This document shows positions 51,411 to 59,447 of a DNA stretch of 64,000 bases, one piece after another. The translations under genes and the position numbers were made by a program. Origin of the DNA: Streptomyces sp. Tue6028 (lineage in GTDB: Bacteria; Actinomycetota; Actinomycetes; Streptomycetales; Streptomycetaceae). The stretch's first letter is position 1, and every line of letters begins with the position of its first letter. The stretch spans positions 62,001 to 126,000 of the forward strand of contig NZ_MLCE01000019.1 in assembly GCF_002300165.1 (NCBI RefSeq). Reading direction: 5' to 3'. Under the pieces are notes generated by a model. That model had not been told where the DNA came from. It worked only from the letters and a program-made list of their open reading frames with translations, and did not search any database.

Positions 51411-51513
51411 GGACCGCTCGGGGAAACCGGTCCGAGGGGATTGACCCTGAGAGCTCGGGGCTCCGGGTCAGCACAGGGGAGGACAGGCCCCGGCGCCATG
51501 CGGCGCCGGGGCC
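51411..51513. ncRNA. Candidate structured RNA ending in a strong hairpin
   Basis: Three consecutive stems: GGACCG/CGGTCC (51411-51416 with 51428-51433); TGACCC/GGGTCA (51442-51447 with 51465-51470) enclosing GAGC/GCTC; and a perfect 12-bp stem GGCCCCGGCGCC / GGCGCCGGGGCC with ATGC loop (51486-51513). The last resembles an intrinsic terminator without a T-run, as is common in Streptomyces. Strand and transcription are unknown. Confidence 0.35.
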
Positions 51514-51920
51514 CTCTCCACGACTACGGCACATCCTTGCGCCCCCTCCCCGACCGCGCACCATCGCTCCCGGACACGGTCAAGAGCCCTCAGGTCATAT
51601 GCCTCACGCGACAGCCTCGCACGCATACGGTCCCGCCGCTGCGATTCCGCACACTGAATCTTGGTTTCGGCGGGATCGCGGAGACAACACAACTGCCCCT
51701 GACACCACGGGAGTTGACATGTCCCAAGCGGATCGGCCGGAATGCGCGGTACACGGGACGGCGTGCGCCCGGGGACCGGCGCGGGGCCGGCCGATGCCGT
51801 CCCCGCGCCGGCCCCCGGGAGCTGCCCCTCGCGGGTACCGGTCGCGCCGGCGCCTCCGGTGGGCGGCGCGGGCGGCCCGTCACGGGCACGGGCCCCGGAG
51901 CGCCGCCCGGGACGCGGGCG

Positions 51921-52613
51921 CTAGCGCTTGGCGACGAACACGTGGGAGGCGACGTCCGCCTCCAGCTCGGCGGCCTCACCGCCGCTGCCCACGAGCACCC
52001 CGCCCGCCGACTCGGTCACGCTCACCACGGAGCCGGGCTGCACGCCCGCGCGCCGCAGCGTGTACATCAGCTGCGCGTCCGTCTGGATCGGCTCGCCGAT
52101 CCGGCGGACCACCACGGTCTTGCCGTCCAGGCCCGGGTCGAGCTCGGACAGGGACACCATGCCCTCGTCCAGGAACGGGTCGGCGCCGTCCTTCTCACCG
52201 AGCTCCTCCAGGCCGGGGATCGGGTTGCCGTACGGCGACTCGGTCGGGTGGCGCAGCAGCTCCAGGACGCGCCGCTCGACGGCCTCGCTCATCACGTGTT
52301 CCCAGCGACACGCCTCGGCGTGCACCTGCTCCCACTCCAGACCGATCACGTCGACGAGCAGGCACTCCGCGAGACGGTGCTTGCGCATCACCCGGGTGGC
52401 CAGCCGCCGCCCTTCCTCGGTGAGTTCCAGATGGCGGTCGCTGGCGACCGCCACCAGGCCGTCGCGCTCCATGCGCGCCACCGTCTGGCTGACCGTGGGG
52501 CCGCTCTGGTCGAGCCGCTCCGCGATCCGGGCGCGCATGGGGACCACGCCTTCCTCCTCGAGTTCGAGGATGGTGCGGAGATACATCTCCGTGGTGTCGA
52601 TCAGTCCGGACAT
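51921..52613 (-). CDS. dmdR1: Iron-dependent transcriptional repressor DmdR1 (DtxR family)
   Basis: 230 residues, start fixed by MSGLIDTTEMYLRTILELEEEG and GAGGGG upstream. Winged helix (ARIAERLDQSGPTVSQTVARMERDGLV), metal-binding and dimerisation domain with ligands in MRKHRLAECLL and VHAEACRWEHVMSEA (Cys-x2-Glu-His), and C-terminal SH3-like domain (QLMYTLRRAGVQPGSVVSVTESAGGVLVGSGGEAAELEADVASHVFVAKR). From memory nearly identical to S. coelicolor DmdR1, which represses siderophore genes when bound to Fe2+. A long ORF lies antiparallel over the whole gene, as reported for adm. Confidence 0.96.
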   Translation of the reverse strand: MSGLIDTTEMYLRTILELEEEGVVPMRARIAERLDQSGPTVSQTVARMERDGLVAVASDRHLELTEEGRRLATRVMRKHRLAECLLVDVIGLEWEQVHAEACRWEHVMSEAVERRVLELLRHPTESPYGNPIPGLEELGEKDGADPFLDEGMVSLSELDPGLDGKTVVVRRIGEPIQTDAQLMYTLRRAGVQPGSVVSVTESAGGVLVGSGGEAAELEADVASHVFVAKR

Positions 52614-52701
52614 TCGTGCCCCTCGATTAGCTCTGCCGGAGACTCGACGGCCCACCGGCGTGTGCGCTGGCCCTGAACTCAATTCTGACGCATACCACTG
52701 A
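51928..52701 (+). CDS. Antisense ORF overlapping dmdR1 (adm-like), unproven here
   Basis: 257 codons opposite dmdR1; the peptide is Ser/Arg/Thr-rich (MATNTWEATSASSSAASPPL) and has no domain. In S. coelicolor an antiparallel ORF over dmdR1 was reported as the functional adm gene. Here its openness is also explained by GC-biased codons of dmdR1 on the other strand. Reported because of that precedent only. Confidence 0.3.
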   Translation: MATNTWEATSASSSAASPPLPTSTPPADSVTLTTEPGCTPARRSVYISCASVWIGSPIRRTTTVLPSRPGSSSDRDTMPSSRNGSAPSFSPSSSRPGIGLPYGDSVGWRSSSRTRRSTASLITCSQRHASACTCSHSRPITSTSRHSARRCLRITRVASRRPSSVSSRWRSLATATRPSRSMRATVWLTVGPLWSSRSAIRARMGTTPSSSSSRMVRRYISVVSISPDIRAPRLALPETRRPTGVCAGPELNSDAYH

Positions 52702-52704
52702 CAA
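52676..52704 (-). promoter_or_regulatory. Candidate dmdR1 promoter
   Basis: Read on the minus strand: TTGTCA (52704-52699), 17-bp spacer, TGAGTT (52681-52676). The spacing is canonical and the -10 is imperfect; about 60 bp upstream of the start codon. Confidence 0.4.
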
Positions 52705-52806
52705 CCGTGCCCGGCCGTCGAAACCGGGCGGTCACGCCTGCCCGCCGCGGCCGTGCGGCCACGGAGCGGGCCGGAGCGACGGACCCGCCCGGACGGGCGG
52801 GCGTTG

Positions 52807-52832
52807 TTGACAGCGCAGTGGTCCAGACCGCA
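52807..52832 (+). promoter_or_regulatory. Promoter with DasR-like (dre) site upstream of nagS
   Basis: TTGACA (52807-52812) is followed by AGTGGTCCAGACCGCA (52817-52832), which resembles the DasR responsive element AGTGGTCTAGACCACT, with four differences. The centre TGGTC-CA-GACC is intact. Overlap with the promoter spacer suits repression by DasR, the GlcNAc/GlcN-6-phosphate-sensing GntR regulator of Streptomyces. Confidence 0.55.
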
Positions 52833-52945
52833 ACGTGATCCGCGACACGACAGGAGTACGGCCGCACCGGGACTCCGGTTCAGCCGCCCTTCGGCCGTGC
52901 GCGTCGACCCCGACGATACGACGAGACGTGGAAAGGGCTTCGCCG

Positions 52946-53701
52946 ATGAGCGACAGCAAGTTGGCCGGGCAGTTCTTCGACGCCGCGATCGGCCTGCTCC
53001 AGCGGGTACGGGACGAGGACGCGGCGGACATCGAGGCGGCCGGCACCCTGATCGCCGACACCGTCGCGGACGGCGGACGGCTGTTCGCCTTCGGCGCCGG
53101 GCACTCCTCGCTCGCCGCGCAGGACGTCGTGTACCGCGCGGGCGGCCTCGCCCTGATGAACCTGCTCACCGTGCCGGGGGTCGTGGGCGTCGACGTCATG
53201 CCCGCCACGCTGGGCTCCGCCCTGGAGCGGGTCGACGGGCTGGCGAGCGCGGTCCTCGACTGCAGCCCGCTGCGCTCCGGGGACCTGCTCGTGATCATCT
53301 CGCTCTCCGGCCGCAACGCGCTCCCGGTGGAGATGGCCATGAACGCCCGCGCGCTGGGGGTGAAGGTCATCGGCGTCACCTCGGTCGCCTACGCCACCGA
53401 GACGACGTCGCGGCACGTCTCGGGCACCTATCTGAAGGACCACTGCGACGTCGTCCTCGACTCGAAGATCGCGGTCGGTGACGCGGAACTCACCCTTGAC
53501 GCGATCGAGGCCCCCTTCGCCCCCGCGTCCACCGTGGTGACCACCGCCCTGCTCCAGGCCGTCATGGCGACGGCGGCGGGCACCCTCGCCGGCCGCGGCA
53601 TCGAGCCGCCCCTGCTGCGCTCGGGCAACGTGGACGGCGGCCACGACTGGAACAACCGGGTGATGACGGAGTACGGGGACCGGATCTTCTACCGGCGCTG
53701 A
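52946..53701 (+). CDS. nagS: SIS-domain sugar-phosphate enzyme (NagS-like)
   Basis: 251 residues; ATG start (the frame is open 37 codons upstream without homology). SIS domain: GGRLFAFGAGHSSLAAQDVVYRAGGLALMNLL (phosphosugar loop), GDLLVIISLSGRNALPVEMAMNARALGVKVIGVTS, C-terminal LLRSGNVDGGHDWNNRVMTEYGDRIFYRR. From memory this matches SCO4393/NagS, described as a GlcNAc-6-phosphate dehydratase that links to aminosugar toxicity. The dre-like site upstream fits an aminosugar role. Confidence 0.85.
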   Translation: MSDSKLAGQFFDAAIGLLQRVRDEDAADIEAAGTLIADTVADGGRLFAFGAGHSSLAAQDVVYRAGGLALMNLLTVPGVVGVDVMPATLGSALERVDGLASAVLDCSPLRSGDLLVIISLSGRNALPVEMAMNARALGVKVIGVTSVAYATETTSRHVSGTYLKDHCDVVLDSKIAVGDAELTLDAIEAPFAPASTVVTTALLQAVMATAAGTLAGRGIEPPLLRSGNVDGGHDWNNRVMTEYGDRIFYRR

Positions 53702-53893
53702 CCCGGCCCGCCGGAGCCCGGGACGGCCTGCCACCGGCACCGCCGCGGCCCGGCGGCCCTGGGAGCCTCCCGGCGGTTCCGGGACCCGTCTCCCGCGGGC
53801 ACCCACGGGCGGCGGGACCGGCCCGCCCGGCGGTTCGGGCGCCGAGCGCCTCGTCCCGGCGGGCGCACACCGGCCGTGCCGCGGGACCGGGCC

Positions 53894-55276
53894 CTACTCG
53901 CTCCCCAGCAGTCCCTCCAGGTCCAGCGCCATCGCGATCCGTACGGCCACGTCCTCCGCGTACGTGGCGTCCGCGCGCTCGAACTGGCTGCGTCCCGCGC
54001 CCCGCAGGAACGTCACGACGCCCAGGGTCCGTCCCCGGCTGCGCAGCACGACGCACAGCGCGTGCACCGAGTCCGGCGGCCACTGGCGGGCCACGGCCCA
54101 CTCGCGTGCCTGCTCGGTCCCGGCGGCACCCGCGCTGGCCCGTACGGACCCGGCGCGGTCCACGCACTGGAGCGCGGGATGCCCGTCCCCGTAGCGCACG
54201 GGCAGTCCCGCCTTGCCGGTCAGCATGCTCGGGCCGGGCGCCCCCGAGGGCGTGGCGGCGGCCCTGACGAGCCGGACGGGGCCTTCCCCGTCGCGCAGCG
54301 AGCCACCCGCCACCCGGTCGATCAGCGCGTGGTCGGCGAAGCCGGCGAGCGAGAAGTCGAGGTGGACGGTGGCGGCCTCCGCCGGGTCCTCGCACTCGGC
54401 GGCGGCCCGTGCCGCCCGGTGCAGCTGGATGGCGCGGAAGCGCAGCTGAGCCGCCTCCTGCTCGGCCTGCTTGGCCTCCGTCACGTCCTGGAAGAGCCAT
54501 CCCACGCCGAGCGGTACGGGCTCCTCGGCGAGCGGTGAGGCGAGGCGCAGGAACCCGCTGCGCCAGCAGCGCCGCTTCTCGCCCTCCGGGGTCCGCAGGC
54601 TCACCCACATCTCGGCGGGCGCGGGCGGGGCACCCTCGGCGAGCACATGGGTGAGCGCGCCCTCCAGGTCCTCGACGCCCTGGGAGAGCAGTTCTCCGAG
54701 GGGGCGTCCGAGCAGGGACGTACGGCCGGTCCCGAGGGCTCGTGCGGCGTGGGCGTTGACGACGGCGGGCCGCAGGTCGGCGTCGACGAGGACGACGCCC
54801 CAGCTGGCGTCCTCGAACAGCGCCTCGCTGAGCGCGATGGACCGTTCGAGGTCGATCTGGGCGTGCACCTCGCTGAAGGCGCAGTACACGCCGGCGGGTT
54901 TGCCGTCCGGTCCGCGCACGGCGGCGGACTGGGTGCGCACCAGCACCCGGCCGCCCTCCTTGGTCAGCAGGGCGAACTCGTGGACCTGCCGTCCGGGTGC
55001 CTCCATGGCGGACAGCAGCCGCGCCTCGACCTCCTCGGCGTCCGCGGTGCGCACCGCCCATCCGGCGAACCCGTGCCGGCCGACGGCTTCGGCGGCGGTC
55101 CAGCCCAGGATGCGCTCGGCCTCGCGGTTCCAATGGGTGACGACACCGTCGGCGTCGAAGGCGCACAGCGCCGCGTCCATCCCGTCCAACAGCGCGGCAA
55201 GCAGATCCGAACCATCCCGCTCGGGCTCGTCGGGCCCCAGCTCGTCGGTGGTCCCACTACGCCGGGAAGCACTCAC
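53894..55276 (-). CDS. PAS-PAS-GAF sensor protein without an output domain
   Basis: 460 residues from a GTG five bases after AGGGGG (a start ten codons upstream is possible). PAS 1 about 25-135 (LDGMDAALCAFDADGVVTHWNREAERILGWTAAEAVGR, EGGRVLVRTQSAAVRGPDGKPAGVYCAFSEV), PAS 2 about 145-260 (ALFEDASWGVVLVDADLRPAVVNAHAARALGTG), coiled linker, and a C-terminal GAF-like region (VHALCVVLRSRGRTLGVVTFLRGAGRSQFERADATYAEDVAVRIAMALD) that usually precedes SpoIIE phosphatase domains. The protein ends there, so it may act by protein contact. Ligand unknown. Confidence 0.85.
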   Translation of the reverse strand: MSASRRSGTTDELGPDEPERDGSDLLAALLDGMDAALCAFDADGVVTHWNREAERILGWTAAEAVGRHGFAGWAVRTADAEEVEARLLSAMEAPGRQVHEFALLTKEGGRVLVRTQSAAVRGPDGKPAGVYCAFSEVHAQIDLERSIALSEALFEDASWGVVLVDADLRPAVVNAHAARALGTGRTSLLGRPLGELLSQGVEDLEGALTHVLAEGAPPAPAEMWVSLRTPEGEKRRCWRSGFLRLASPLAEEPVPLGVGWLFQDVTEAKQAEQEAAQLRFRAIQLHRAARAAAECEDPAEAATVHLDFSLAGFADHALIDRVAGGSLRDGEGPVRLVRAAATPSGAPGPSMLTGKAGLPVRYGDGHPALQCVDRAGSVRASAGAAGTEQAREWAVARQWPPDSVHALCVVLRSRGRTLGVVTFLRGAGRSQFERADATYAEDVAVRIAMALDLEGLLGSE

Positions 55277-55509
55277 CTGGACCCCCTGCAGGCTGTGTGT
55301 CCGCACGTACGGCGCGACAGTTCACTCACTGGCAATCATTCAACTCGAACGTGACCCAGCCCACATCGCCTTCCCCAAAGATTGGACGAAATCGTTGTAC
55401 GCCGGATTTCCGTCCCGCCCGCCCCAGAAACCCATGACTTTCCCGGCCACCGCACCGGGCCTGCGGGAACGCCCGGCACGGGCGCCGCGGATACTTTCCA
55501 AAAAAACGG

Positions 55510-55538
55510 TTGAAGCGTGCGGGATCGGTTCCTAGTGT
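55510..55538 (+). promoter_or_regulatory. Strong housekeeping-type promoter
   Basis: TTGAAG (55510-55515), 17-bp spacer, TAGTGT (55533-55538), preceded by an A-run. Transcription should start near 55545 and run into the 12-codon ORF and the structured region. Confidence 0.65.
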
Positions 55539-55571
55539 GTGGTGCACACGAGAAGGGAGGTGGTTCGGCAG

Positions 55572-55610
55572 ATGTATGGAAACCGGACGCGTGAGGTGGC
55601 TGCGGGCTAG
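55572..55610 (+). CDS. 12-codon ORF with good ribosome site
   Basis: ATG eight bases after GGGAGGTGG, encoding MYGNRTREVAAG and a TAG stop. It begins about 27 bases into the predicted transcript and ends about 80 bases before the large hairpin. Could be a regulatory leader peptide; no known amino-acid run typical of attenuators. Confidence 0.4.
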   Translation: MYGNRTREVAAG

Positions 55611-55692
55611 CGGCCCGTCACCACATCCAGTGCGGTGCCGGACCAGCACGTGAATCGAGCGTGCAGCCGGCCCCAATCCCAAGCAGTCACCC

Positions 55693-55763
55693 GACCTGTG
55701 GGCTCGCCGGTACGTCCGGCCGGCTCCTCCGCCGCGAGGCGGAGGGACCCGAGCCCACAGGTC
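55693..55763 (+). ncRNA. Candidate structured RNA: three-way junction with GNRA tetraloop
   Basis: The outer 13-bp stem GACCTGTGGGCTC (55693-55705) pairs with GAGCCCACAGGTC (55751-55763). It encloses two hairpins: GCCGG-TACGT-CCGGC (55706-55720) and CCTCCGCC-GCGA-GGCGGAGG (55726-55745), whose GCGA loop is a GNRA tetraloop. The perfect 13-bp outer stem and stacked hairpins argue for a functional RNA fold. It lies in non-coding DNA downstream of the promoter at 55510; transcript extent unknown. Confidence 0.5.
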
Positions 55764-55906
55764 GTCTGCGTTTCACGGGGCGTTCCGTGCCCGGCATCCG
55801 CGTCCGCCGGGCCGCCGGACCCGCGCTCCGCACCCGCCCGCGGGCGAATTCACGGGATGTGAGGCAGGACACACCCGTATCCGAAGGCCCGCAGTACTCT
55901 TGGGCC

Positions 55907-55984
55907 ATGCTTCCGATGCTCGTTCGACGCCGCCACGTGGACTTCGTGCGCGTCACGAGCATGGGCTGTCGGCGCTCTGCCTGA
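55907..55984 (+). CDS. Putative leader peptide (RRRHVD type)
   Basis: 25 codons, or 22 from the second ATG at 55916, containing VRRRHVDFVRVTSMGC near the C terminus. Short peptides with RRRHVDL-xR and a terminal Cys are annotated in many Streptomyces as 'putative leader peptide', usually ahead of sulfur or cysteine-related genes. TACTCT at 55895-55900 ends six bases before the ATG, so the mRNA is probably leaderless. The next gene, 103 bp downstream, is an IPNS-family oxygenase. Its single Cys codon would be the sensor in a cysteine-attenuation model (inference). Confidence 0.6.
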   Translation: MLPMLVRRRHVDFVRVTSMGCRRSA

Positions 55985-56087
55985 CCCAGCCCCTCTTCGC
56001 ACGGCCTCCTCTTCCATTTGGCACCCGTGGCCCCCGCCCCACCCCCGGCGGCCGCCCGGGCACCCGTACACCCTGCGGACGCACCTC

Positions 56088-57143
56088 ATGACGACGTACA
56101 CGTCTTCCCCGAACCACCGCCTGCCCGGGCCGCAGCACGGCTCCCGGCAGCTTCCGATCATCGATCTGTCCGCGGCCGACCGCGGACCCCAGGCCCGCGC
56201 CCTGCTGCACGCGCAGCTGCACAGCGCTGCCCACGACGTGGGCTTCTTCCAGCTCGTCGGGCACGGGGTGAGCGAGGAGGAGACCGGCGCGCTGCTGCGG
56301 GCGATGCACCGGTTCTTCGCCCTCCCCGAGGCCGACCGGCTCGCCCTCGACAACCTGAACTCGCCGCACTTCCGCGGCTACACCCGCACCGGCGACGAGC
56401 GCACGGGCGGCAGCCGGGACTGGCGCGACCAGCTGGACATAGGGGCCGAGCGGGCCCCGCACGTGCCGGGCCCCGGCGAGCCCGCCTACTGGTGGCTCCA
56501 GGGCCCGAACCAGTGGCCCGCCGCGCTGCCCGAGCTGCGCACCGCGGCGCTCGCCTGGATCGACCGGCTCAGCTCGGTCGCCGAGCGGCTGCTGCACGAG
56601 CTGCTGACCGCGATCGGGGCACCGGCCGGCTTCTACGACCCGGTCTTCGGGGAGCGGGCCCATCCGCACCTGAAGCTCGTGCGCTACCCCGGGAGCGCCG
56701 GGGACGGCGCCGATCAGGGGGTCGGCGCGCACAAGGACTACGGCTTCCTGACGCTGCTGCTCCAGGACCAGGTCGGCGGGCTCCAGGTGCAGCGGGAGGA
56801 CGGGCTGTTCCACGACGTGCCGCCGCTGCCGGGTGCCTTCGTCGTCAACCTGGGCGAGTTGCTGGAAGTGGCCACGAACGGGTACCTGCTGGCCACCAAC
56901 CACCGGGTGGTGAGTCCCGCCGGGGCCACCGAGCGGTTCTCGGTGCCGTTCTTCTACAACCCCCGGCTGGACGCCCGGGTCGAGCCGCTGCCCTTCCCGT
57001 ACGCGTCCGCCGCCCCCGGTGTGACGACGGACCCGGACAATCCGCTCTTCGCGGAGTACGGCTTCAACGAACTGAAGGGGAAGCTGCGCGCCCACCCGCT
57101 GGTCGCCGCCCGTCATCACGCAGAGCTGCTCACCCCCGCGTGA
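56088..57143 (+). CDS. Isopenicillin N synthase family 2OG-Fe(II)-type oxygenase
   Basis: 351 residues. N-terminal DIOX_N (LPIIDLSAADRGPQARALLHAQLHSAAHDVGFFQLVGHGV) and C-terminal double-stranded beta-helix with iron ligands H-x-D in GVGAHKDYGFLTLLLQDQVGGLQVQ, distal His in LLATNHRVVSPAGATERFSVPFFYNP and the RxS co-substrate-binding arginine. No beta-lactam genes are nearby, so isopenicillin synthesis is not implied; hydroxylation or oxidation of a small molecule is. The RRRHVDF peptide gene upstream may control it. Confidence 0.92.
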   Translation: MTTYTSSPNHRLPGPQHGSRQLPIIDLSAADRGPQARALLHAQLHSAAHDVGFFQLVGHGVSEEETGALLRAMHRFFALPEADRLALDNLNSPHFRGYTRTGDERTGGSRDWRDQLDIGAERAPHVPGPGEPAYWWLQGPNQWPAALPELRTAALAWIDRLSSVAERLLHELLTAIGAPAGFYDPVFGERAHPHLKLVRYPGSAGDGADQGVGAHKDYGFLTLLLQDQVGGLQVQREDGLFHDVPPLPGAFVVNLGELLEVATNGYLLATNHRVVSPAGATERFSVPFFYNPRLDARVEPLPFPYASAAPGVTTDPDNPLFAEYGFNELKGKLRAHPLVAARHHAELLTPA

Positions 57144-57174
57144 CGACCGGCGTGCGAGTGGGGCCCGGCGCCTC

Positions 57175-58275
57175 TCAGTGCGCGATGTCCTCGTATCCGA
57201 CGATCTCCTGCGGGCCGCGCGCGGCGGGGCCCACGTAGCGCGCGGAGGGGCGCACCAGGCGGCCCGTGCGCTTCTGCTCCAGGATGTGCGCCGACCAGCC
57301 GGCGGTACGGGCACACGTGAACATCGAGGTGAACATGTGCGCCGGGACCTCGGCGAAGTCGAGCATGATGGCGGCCCAGAACTCGACGTTCGTCGCCAGG
57401 ACGCGGTCCGGGCGGCGGGCGTGGAGCTCGGCGAGGGCCGCCTTCTCCAGGGCCTCGGCGATCTCGAAGCGCGGGGCACCGAGGTCGCGGGCGGTGCGCC
57501 GGAGCACCCGCGCGCGGGGGTCCTCGGCGCGGTACACCCGGTGGCCGAAGCCCATCAGGCGCTCGCCCTTGTCGAGGGCCTTCTTGACGTATGCCTCGGC
57601 GTCCCCGGTGCGTTCGATCTCCTCGATCATGCCGAGGACGCGGGAGGGCGCGCCGCCGTGCAGCGGTCCGGACATCGCGCCGACCGCTCCGGAGAGCGCC
57701 GCCGCCACGTCCGCGCCGGTGGACGCGATGACGCGGGCCGTGAAGGTGGAGGCGTTCATGCCGTGCTCCGCCGCCGACGTCCAATAGGCGTCCACGGCCG
57801 CGACGTGCTTGGGGTCGGGCTCGCCGCGCCAGCGGATCATGAACCGCTCGACCACGGAGTGCGCCTTGTCGATCTCGCTCTGCGGCACCATGGGCAGGCC
57901 CTGGCCGCGGGCGGACTGGGCCACATAGGAGAGCGCCATGACGGCGGCGCGGGCGAGGTCGTCGCGGGCCTGCTCCTCGTCGATGTCGAGGAGGGGTTTG
58001 AGGCCCCAGACGGGGGCGAGCATCGCGAGCGCGGACTGCACGTCGACGCGGATGTCGCCGGAGTGGACGGGGATGGGGAACGGCTCGGCGGGCGGCAGGC
58101 CGGGGTTGAAGGCGCCGTCGACGAGGAGACCCCACACGTTCCCGAACGAGACGTGGCCGACCAGGTCCTCGATGTCGACGCCCCGGTACCGGAGTGCGCC
58201 GCCCTCCTTGTCCGGTTCGGCGATCTCCGTTTCGAACGCGATGACTCCTTCGAGTCCGGGTACGAAGTCGGACAT
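57175..58275 (-). CDS. Citrate synthase family protein with Asp-to-Glu change at the active site
   Basis: 366 residues; GAGGAG before the ATG. Citrate synthase fold with both catalytic histidines (AEHGMNASTFTARVIASTG, MSGPLHGGAPSRV) and the FGHRVYRAEDPRARVLR oxaloacetate-binding region. The third catalytic residue, Asp in NVDFYSG of typical enzymes, is Glu in TNVEFWAAIML. Such NVEF variants occur in actinobacterial citrate synthase-like proteins; activity as citrate or 2-methylcitrate synthase is uncertain. Monocistronic. Confidence 0.9.
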   Translation of the reverse strand: MSDFVPGLEGVIAFETEIAEPDKEGGALRYRGVDIEDLVGHVSFGNVWGLLVDGAFNPGLPPAEPFPIPVHSGDIRVDVQSALAMLAPVWGLKPLLDIDEEQARDDLARAAVMALSYVAQSARGQGLPMVPQSEIDKAHSVVERFMIRWRGEPDPKHVAAVDAYWTSAAEHGMNASTFTARVIASTGADVAAALSGAVGAMSGPLHGGAPSRVLGMIEEIERTGDAEAYVKKALDKGERLMGFGHRVYRAEDPRARVLRRTARDLGAPRFEIAEALEKAALAELHARRPDRVLATNVEFWAAIMLDFAEVPAHMFTSMFTCARTAGWSAHILEQKRTGRLVRPSARYVGPAARGPQEIVGYEDIAH

Positions 58276-58667
58276 CAGGCGGCTCCTCGTGACGTGTGCG
58301 ACAGATGGCTGTGGGGGTGTACGGCACGTACGGGTGTACGTGTGTTCGCGACCATGTGTCAGGCGTGTACGACAGGGCGACGGTCGATGGTCGTTCGACC
58401 GGCCGGTCCGGTTCCACGGTCGGCGGCGAGGACTCCGGGCGATTCCCGAAAGATCTCGGAAGTCGCCCGAACAGCCCTCTGCGACTCGCGGTCCGAAGCG
58501 GTCTCACCCCGGTGATGCCCCGTGCGGCTGGCGGTCATCCAACCGGAACGGCAGCAGCACGATATCCCCGGGTGCCACCTTTGGGGAGGGTTCGCGGCAC
58601 TCAGTGCCACGCAGTGATGAACCACACTCCTCTCCGGGGAGGGCCGCGTATACGGCAAGATGACCGC
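58276..58667. other. Intergenic region between citrate synthase and pdxH
   Basis: 392 bp; no supported ORF. Several GTGTAC/GTAC copies cluster at 58316-58370, and a GC-rich imperfect palindrome CCTCTCCGGGGAGG lies at 58629-58642 just ahead of pdxH. Confidence 0.45.
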
Positions 58668-59411
58668 GTGAACGATCGTTTCCCGGACGACTCCGCCGCC
58701 GAACCTCTCGTCCAGCGTGCCGCCGAAGCCGCGGATCCCTCCGAGGAGGAGCTGGCCGTCGACCCCGCCGCGATGCGCGCGCACTACCGCGCCGAGGGCC
58801 TGACCGAGGACGATCTCGCGGCGCACCCCATGGATCAGTTCGGCCACTGGTTCCGGCAGGCCGCGCAGGCGGCGGTGCACGGCTTCGTGCACGAACCGAA
58901 CGCGATGGTCGTCGCGACGGCGGACGCCGACGGCCGGCCGAGCTCCCGCACCGTGCTGCTCAAGCAGTACGACGAGCAGGGCTTCGTCTTCTACACCAAC
59001 TACGACTCGCGCAAGGCCCGCGAGCTGGCCGAGAACCCGTACGTCTCGCTGCTCTTCCCATGGCACCCCATGGCCCGGCAGGTGATCGTCACCGGCACGG
59101 CACGCCGCACCGCCCGGGACGAGACCGCGGCGTACTTCCGCACCCGCCCGCACGGCTCGCAGCTCGGCGCCTGGGCCAGCGAGCAGTCCTCGGTCATCGC
59201 CTCGCGGGACGAACTGGAGTCCTCCTACGCACAGTTGAGTGCCCGGTACCCGGAGGGCGAGCAGGTCCCGGTGCCGCCGAACTGGGGCGGTTTCCGCGTC
59301 GCCCCGCAGGCCGTCGAGTTCTGGCAGGGCCGTGAGAACCGGCTCCACGACCGGCTCCGCTACGTGGCCGAACCGGACGGCAGCTGGCGGGTGGAGCGCC
59401 TCAGCCCCTGA
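58668..59411 (+). CDS. pdxH: Pyridoxamine 5'-phosphate oxidase
   Basis: 247 residues from a GTG. Complete PNPOx: [34 protein letters not shown]-binding [56 protein letters not shown], and C-terminal dimerisation/active-site [23 protein letters not shown]. It makes pyridoxal 5'-phosphate from PNP/PMP with O2. A diverged paralogue is at 10612. Confidence 0.95.
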   Translation: MNDRFPDDSAAEPLVQRAAEAADPSEEELAVDPAAMRAHYRAEGLTEDDLAAHPMDQFGHWFRQAAQAAVHGFVHEPNAMVVATADADGRPSSRTVLLKQYDEQGFVFYTNYDSRKARELAENPYVSLLFPWHPMARQVIVTGTARRTARDETAAYFRTRPHGSQLGAWASEQSSVIASRDELESSYAQLSARYPEGEQVPVPPNWGGFRVAPQAVEFWQGRENRLHDRLRYVAEPDGSWRVERLSP

Positions 59412-59447
59412 GGGACGGGCCAGGGCCCGGGGCTCCGGCCCGCGGCC

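Larger units (their letters stand above)
51175..51920. other. Long intergenic region between the hydrolase and dmdR1
   Basis: About 745 bp without a supported gene. It contains an inverted repeat (51304-51354), three successive potential RNA hairpins (51411-51513), and a purine-poor less GC-rich stretch at 51590-51720. Confidence 0.5.

Noticed and set aside
51486-51513. Definite intrinsic terminator of a named gene
   Set aside because: No T-run and more than 100 bp from any stop codon; kept only as part of a candidate structured region.
56088-57143. Part of a beta-lactam biosynthetic cluster
   Set aside because: IPNS-family fold only; no ACV synthetase, acyltransferase or resistance genes nearby.
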